Assembly (NCBI GenBank): GCA_028694875.1
Contig: JAQVKB010000068.1
Coordinates: 1-6,276, forward strand
Origin: Candidatus Izemoplasmatales bacterium
GTDB lineage: Bacteria > Bacillota_I > Bacilli_A > Izemoplasmatales > Hujiaoplasmataceae
Length of the DNA: 6,276 bases
Direction: 5' to 3'
The translations under genes and the position numbers were made by a program. The notes under the pieces were generated by a model. It searched no databases, was not told the DNA's origin, and was given only the letters and a program-made list of their open reading frames with translations. Below are positions 5,201 to 6,276 of this stretch, in pieces (within the stretch, counting starts at the first letter, position 1; the number at the start of each line of letters is the position of its first letter).

Positions 5201-6067
5201 TTATTTCTGATCTTCAACCTTCGCTTCAAGCGGGGTTTCCATCAATTCAGGATAGACCATCAACTTCATAAACTCACGAACCGTGTTTCCGTAATAGAGC
5301 CCATCGCAAATCCGTTCATCAATGACGATACCAGCATCCATCACTTTGATGGCGCCAAGTTGATTTTGATCAGGATCGATGACGATGGGATCATACTTCT
5401 CTTTCCCCATCGAAACAAAGATCGAAGTGGTTCCAAAATTGTAAATGTGATGATACGCATAATTCATCTTGATGGATCGAAGGTTCGTCAAGAAAATCGA
5501 GGTATGGAACGGCGATAATTCGACAATGCTTTTTGGCAACATGCCATGCTTATCCAAAAACTTCAGAAATCCGACCATCAACTTGATTAAGAAATTTGGA
5601 ACCATTGTTAATAGCTTCGCGAGTGCATCGGCGTCATTGCCATGGGTTTCGCCCGTATTTTTCGAAATTTGTTCGTCGATCATTTCCTTGATTTGGAAAA
5701 TATCTTCGGTTCCTTTGAACTTCATTTTGATGGTTTCTTCTTCCGAAGTATCCACCAAGCGCTTTTTCACGATAAACGAAATCGTGATATCATTTCTTTT
5801 GAAAACACGACCATTCATGATGAAACGGTTGATTTTTGGACGCATCGCTAACGTCCGCACCATGGCTGCAATCAAAATGTGCATATATGTAAAACGAAGA
5901 TTGTTTTCTTTGCGTTTTTTGAAGATATATTCATCGAGCGGTTGACAGTGAATTTCATATTTGCTCATCACCATCGAGTCATTGCGCTCTGGCATGATGT
6001 GAGGGACAATTTTCATCAATGGGTCAATCGTCTTGATGCGTTTCCCATCGCTTCGTAAGCCAAACAT
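5201..6067 (-). CDS. Stand-alone E2/CAT-like acyltransferase-fold protein lacking the catalytic His
   Basis: A 288-aa soluble protein resembling the catalytic domain of 2-oxo acid dehydrogenase E2 subunits and chloramphenicol acetyltransferase. The region at about 59-100 (TYMHILIAAMVRTLAMRPKIN...) matches the E2 helix ending in ALxxxPxLN. Residues 189-222 (FLTNLRS...GTTSIFVSMG) match the fTVTNLG...LGxG section, and the C-terminal motif sits at 250-256. Normal E2 reads DHRxxDG there; this protein reads DERICDG, so the catalytic His is Glu251 while Asp255 and Gly256 remain. There is no lipoyl or E1/E3-binding domain and no E1 or E3 gene nearby, so a role in a 2-oxo acid dehydrogenase complex is unlikely. 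It could be a non-catalytic trimer-forming scaffold or a diverged enzyme; the substrate is unknown. The ATG at 6067 has AGGGAGG about 8 nt upstream. It is probably monocistronic, with its own promoter and a strong terminator. Confidence 0.85.
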   Translation of the reverse strand: MFGLRSDGKRIKTIDPLMKIVPHIMPERNDSMVMSKYEIHCQPLDEYIFKKRKENNLRFTYMHILIAAMVRTLAMRPKINRFIMNGRVFKRNDITISFIVKKRLVDTSEEETIKMKFKGTEDIFQIKEMIDEQISKNTGETHGNDADALAKLLTMVPNFLIKLMVGFLKFLDKHGMLPKSIVELSPFHTSIFLTNLRSIKMNYAYHHIYNFGTTSIFVSMGKEKYDPIVIDPDQNQLGAIKVMDAGIVIDERICDGLYYGNTVREFMKLMVYPELMETPLEAKVEDQK

Positions 6068-6098
6068 TTCGGTTCCTCCCTAATGTAACATTGAACTG

Positions 6099-6127
6099 AT
6101 TTTATCATAATTCATAGGTGATTTCAA
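6099..6127 (-). promoter_or_regulatory. Promoter of the E2-like gene
   Basis: TTGAAA (6122-6127) and TAAAAT (6099-6104) are separated by 17 bp on the minus strand, with a TG extension before the -10. This is close to the sigma-A consensus, so expression is probably strong and vegetative. It is divergent from the plus-strand promoter at 6165-6193. Confidence 0.75.
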
Positions 6128-6138
6128 GCCTCATCGAG

Positions 6139-6154
6139 GAATTGCGAGAATTGC
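6139..6154. repeat. Short tandem direct repeat between the divergent promoters
   Basis: GAATTGC occurs twice with a 9-bp period (6139-6145 and 6148-6154), in the gap between the two divergent promoters. Its position would allow a shared regulator, but such a short repeat can occur by chance. Confidence 0.3.
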
Positions 6155-6164
6155 ATCTTGAATA

Positions 6165-6193
6165 TTGAATTGAAGGTTCATCCAGTGTATAAT
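6165..6193 (+). promoter_or_regulatory. Promoter of the divergent edge gene
   Basis: TTGAAT (6165-6170) and TATAAT (6188-6193) with exactly 17 bp between them on the plus strand, a near-consensus sigma-A promoter. Transcription should begin near 6200, just upstream of an AAGGAG at 6211-6216. Confidence 0.75.
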
Positions 6194-6222
6194 AGGTTGA
6201 AAACATTGATAAGGAGTATCGC

Positions 6223-6276
6223 ATAGATTTCAAAAAGATTTGGCACTCACTTCTCCCTTTCACATTTGTTGTTTTG
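6223..6276 (+). CDS. 5' end of a divergent gene, probable membrane or secreted protein, with an ATA start
   Basis: Eighteen codons are visible before the window ends. The frame reads (I/M)DFKKIWHSLLPFTFVVL, a short basic start followed by hydrophobic residues, as in a signal peptide or first membrane helix. A consensus promoter and an AAGGAG 6 nt upstream point to 6223-6225, yet the codon there is ATA. No ATG, GTG or TTG occurs in this frame between the Shine-Dalgarno and residue 17. A TTG in another frame (6240-6242) has no ribosome binding site and gives an unconvincing peptide. The codon is either a rare AUA start or a mutated or misread ATG. Too little is visible to name a product. Confidence 0.5.
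   Translation, partial: MDFKKIWHSLLPFTFVVL

Noticed and set aside
5469..5945. A 158-codon plus-strand open frame opposite the E2-like gene.
   Set aside because: Shadow of the minus-strand gene, with no start signals or protein-like features.

Overview
This window comes from a low-to-moderate GC bacterium that looks like a low-GC Gram-positive (Firmicutes, or a walled relative of the Mollicutes). The Shine-Dalgarno sequences are strong (AAGGAGGTG, AAGGAGGG), promoters are often extended -10 type, compact hairpins with long T-tails end several genes, and the proteins are of Firmicutes type. TGA is used as a stop (the Crp/Fnr gene ends in TGA) and tryptophan is TGG where I checked, so the genetic code is standard. 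I cannot name the genus. No mobile element, CRISPR array, tRNA or rRNA was seen.

Nearly everything is on the minus strand, in five short transcription units. Reading from the right edge in the direction of transcription: (1) a stand-alone protein resembling the E2/chloramphenicol acetyltransferase catalytic domain (5201-6067) with its own promoter and terminator; (2) an OmpR/PhoB-type response regulator (4353-5069) overlapping a membrane sensor histidine kinase (3026-4378); (3) a 77-aa two-TM protein (2596-2829) followed by a four-TM protein (2036-2575); (4) a Crp/Fnr-family regulator (1361-1981); (5) a DUF438-hemerythrin-PAS protein (47-1252). At the right edge a divergent plus-strand gene begins and runs off the window. 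No gene-free stretch exceeds about 200 bases.

Two regulatory arrangements stand out. First, the regulator has a CRP-like recognition helix (Arg-Glu...Arg) and two CxxC pairs. A perfect TGTGA-N6-TCACA site lies in the gap between it and the hemerythrin/PAS gene, centred about 42 bases upstream of that gene's predicted transcription start. Together these suggest a local redox, oxygen or nitric-oxide circuit. Second, the gap behind the histidine kinase holds a perfect TATAAT box, a nested inverted repeat enclosing a pyrimidine-rich loop, and a T-tail. This reads as a candidate small RNA of about 90 nt, or else an unusually long terminator. Other oddities are the E2-like protein, whose DHRxxDG motif has Glu in place of the catalytic His, and the divergent edge gene, whose best start codon is ATA.
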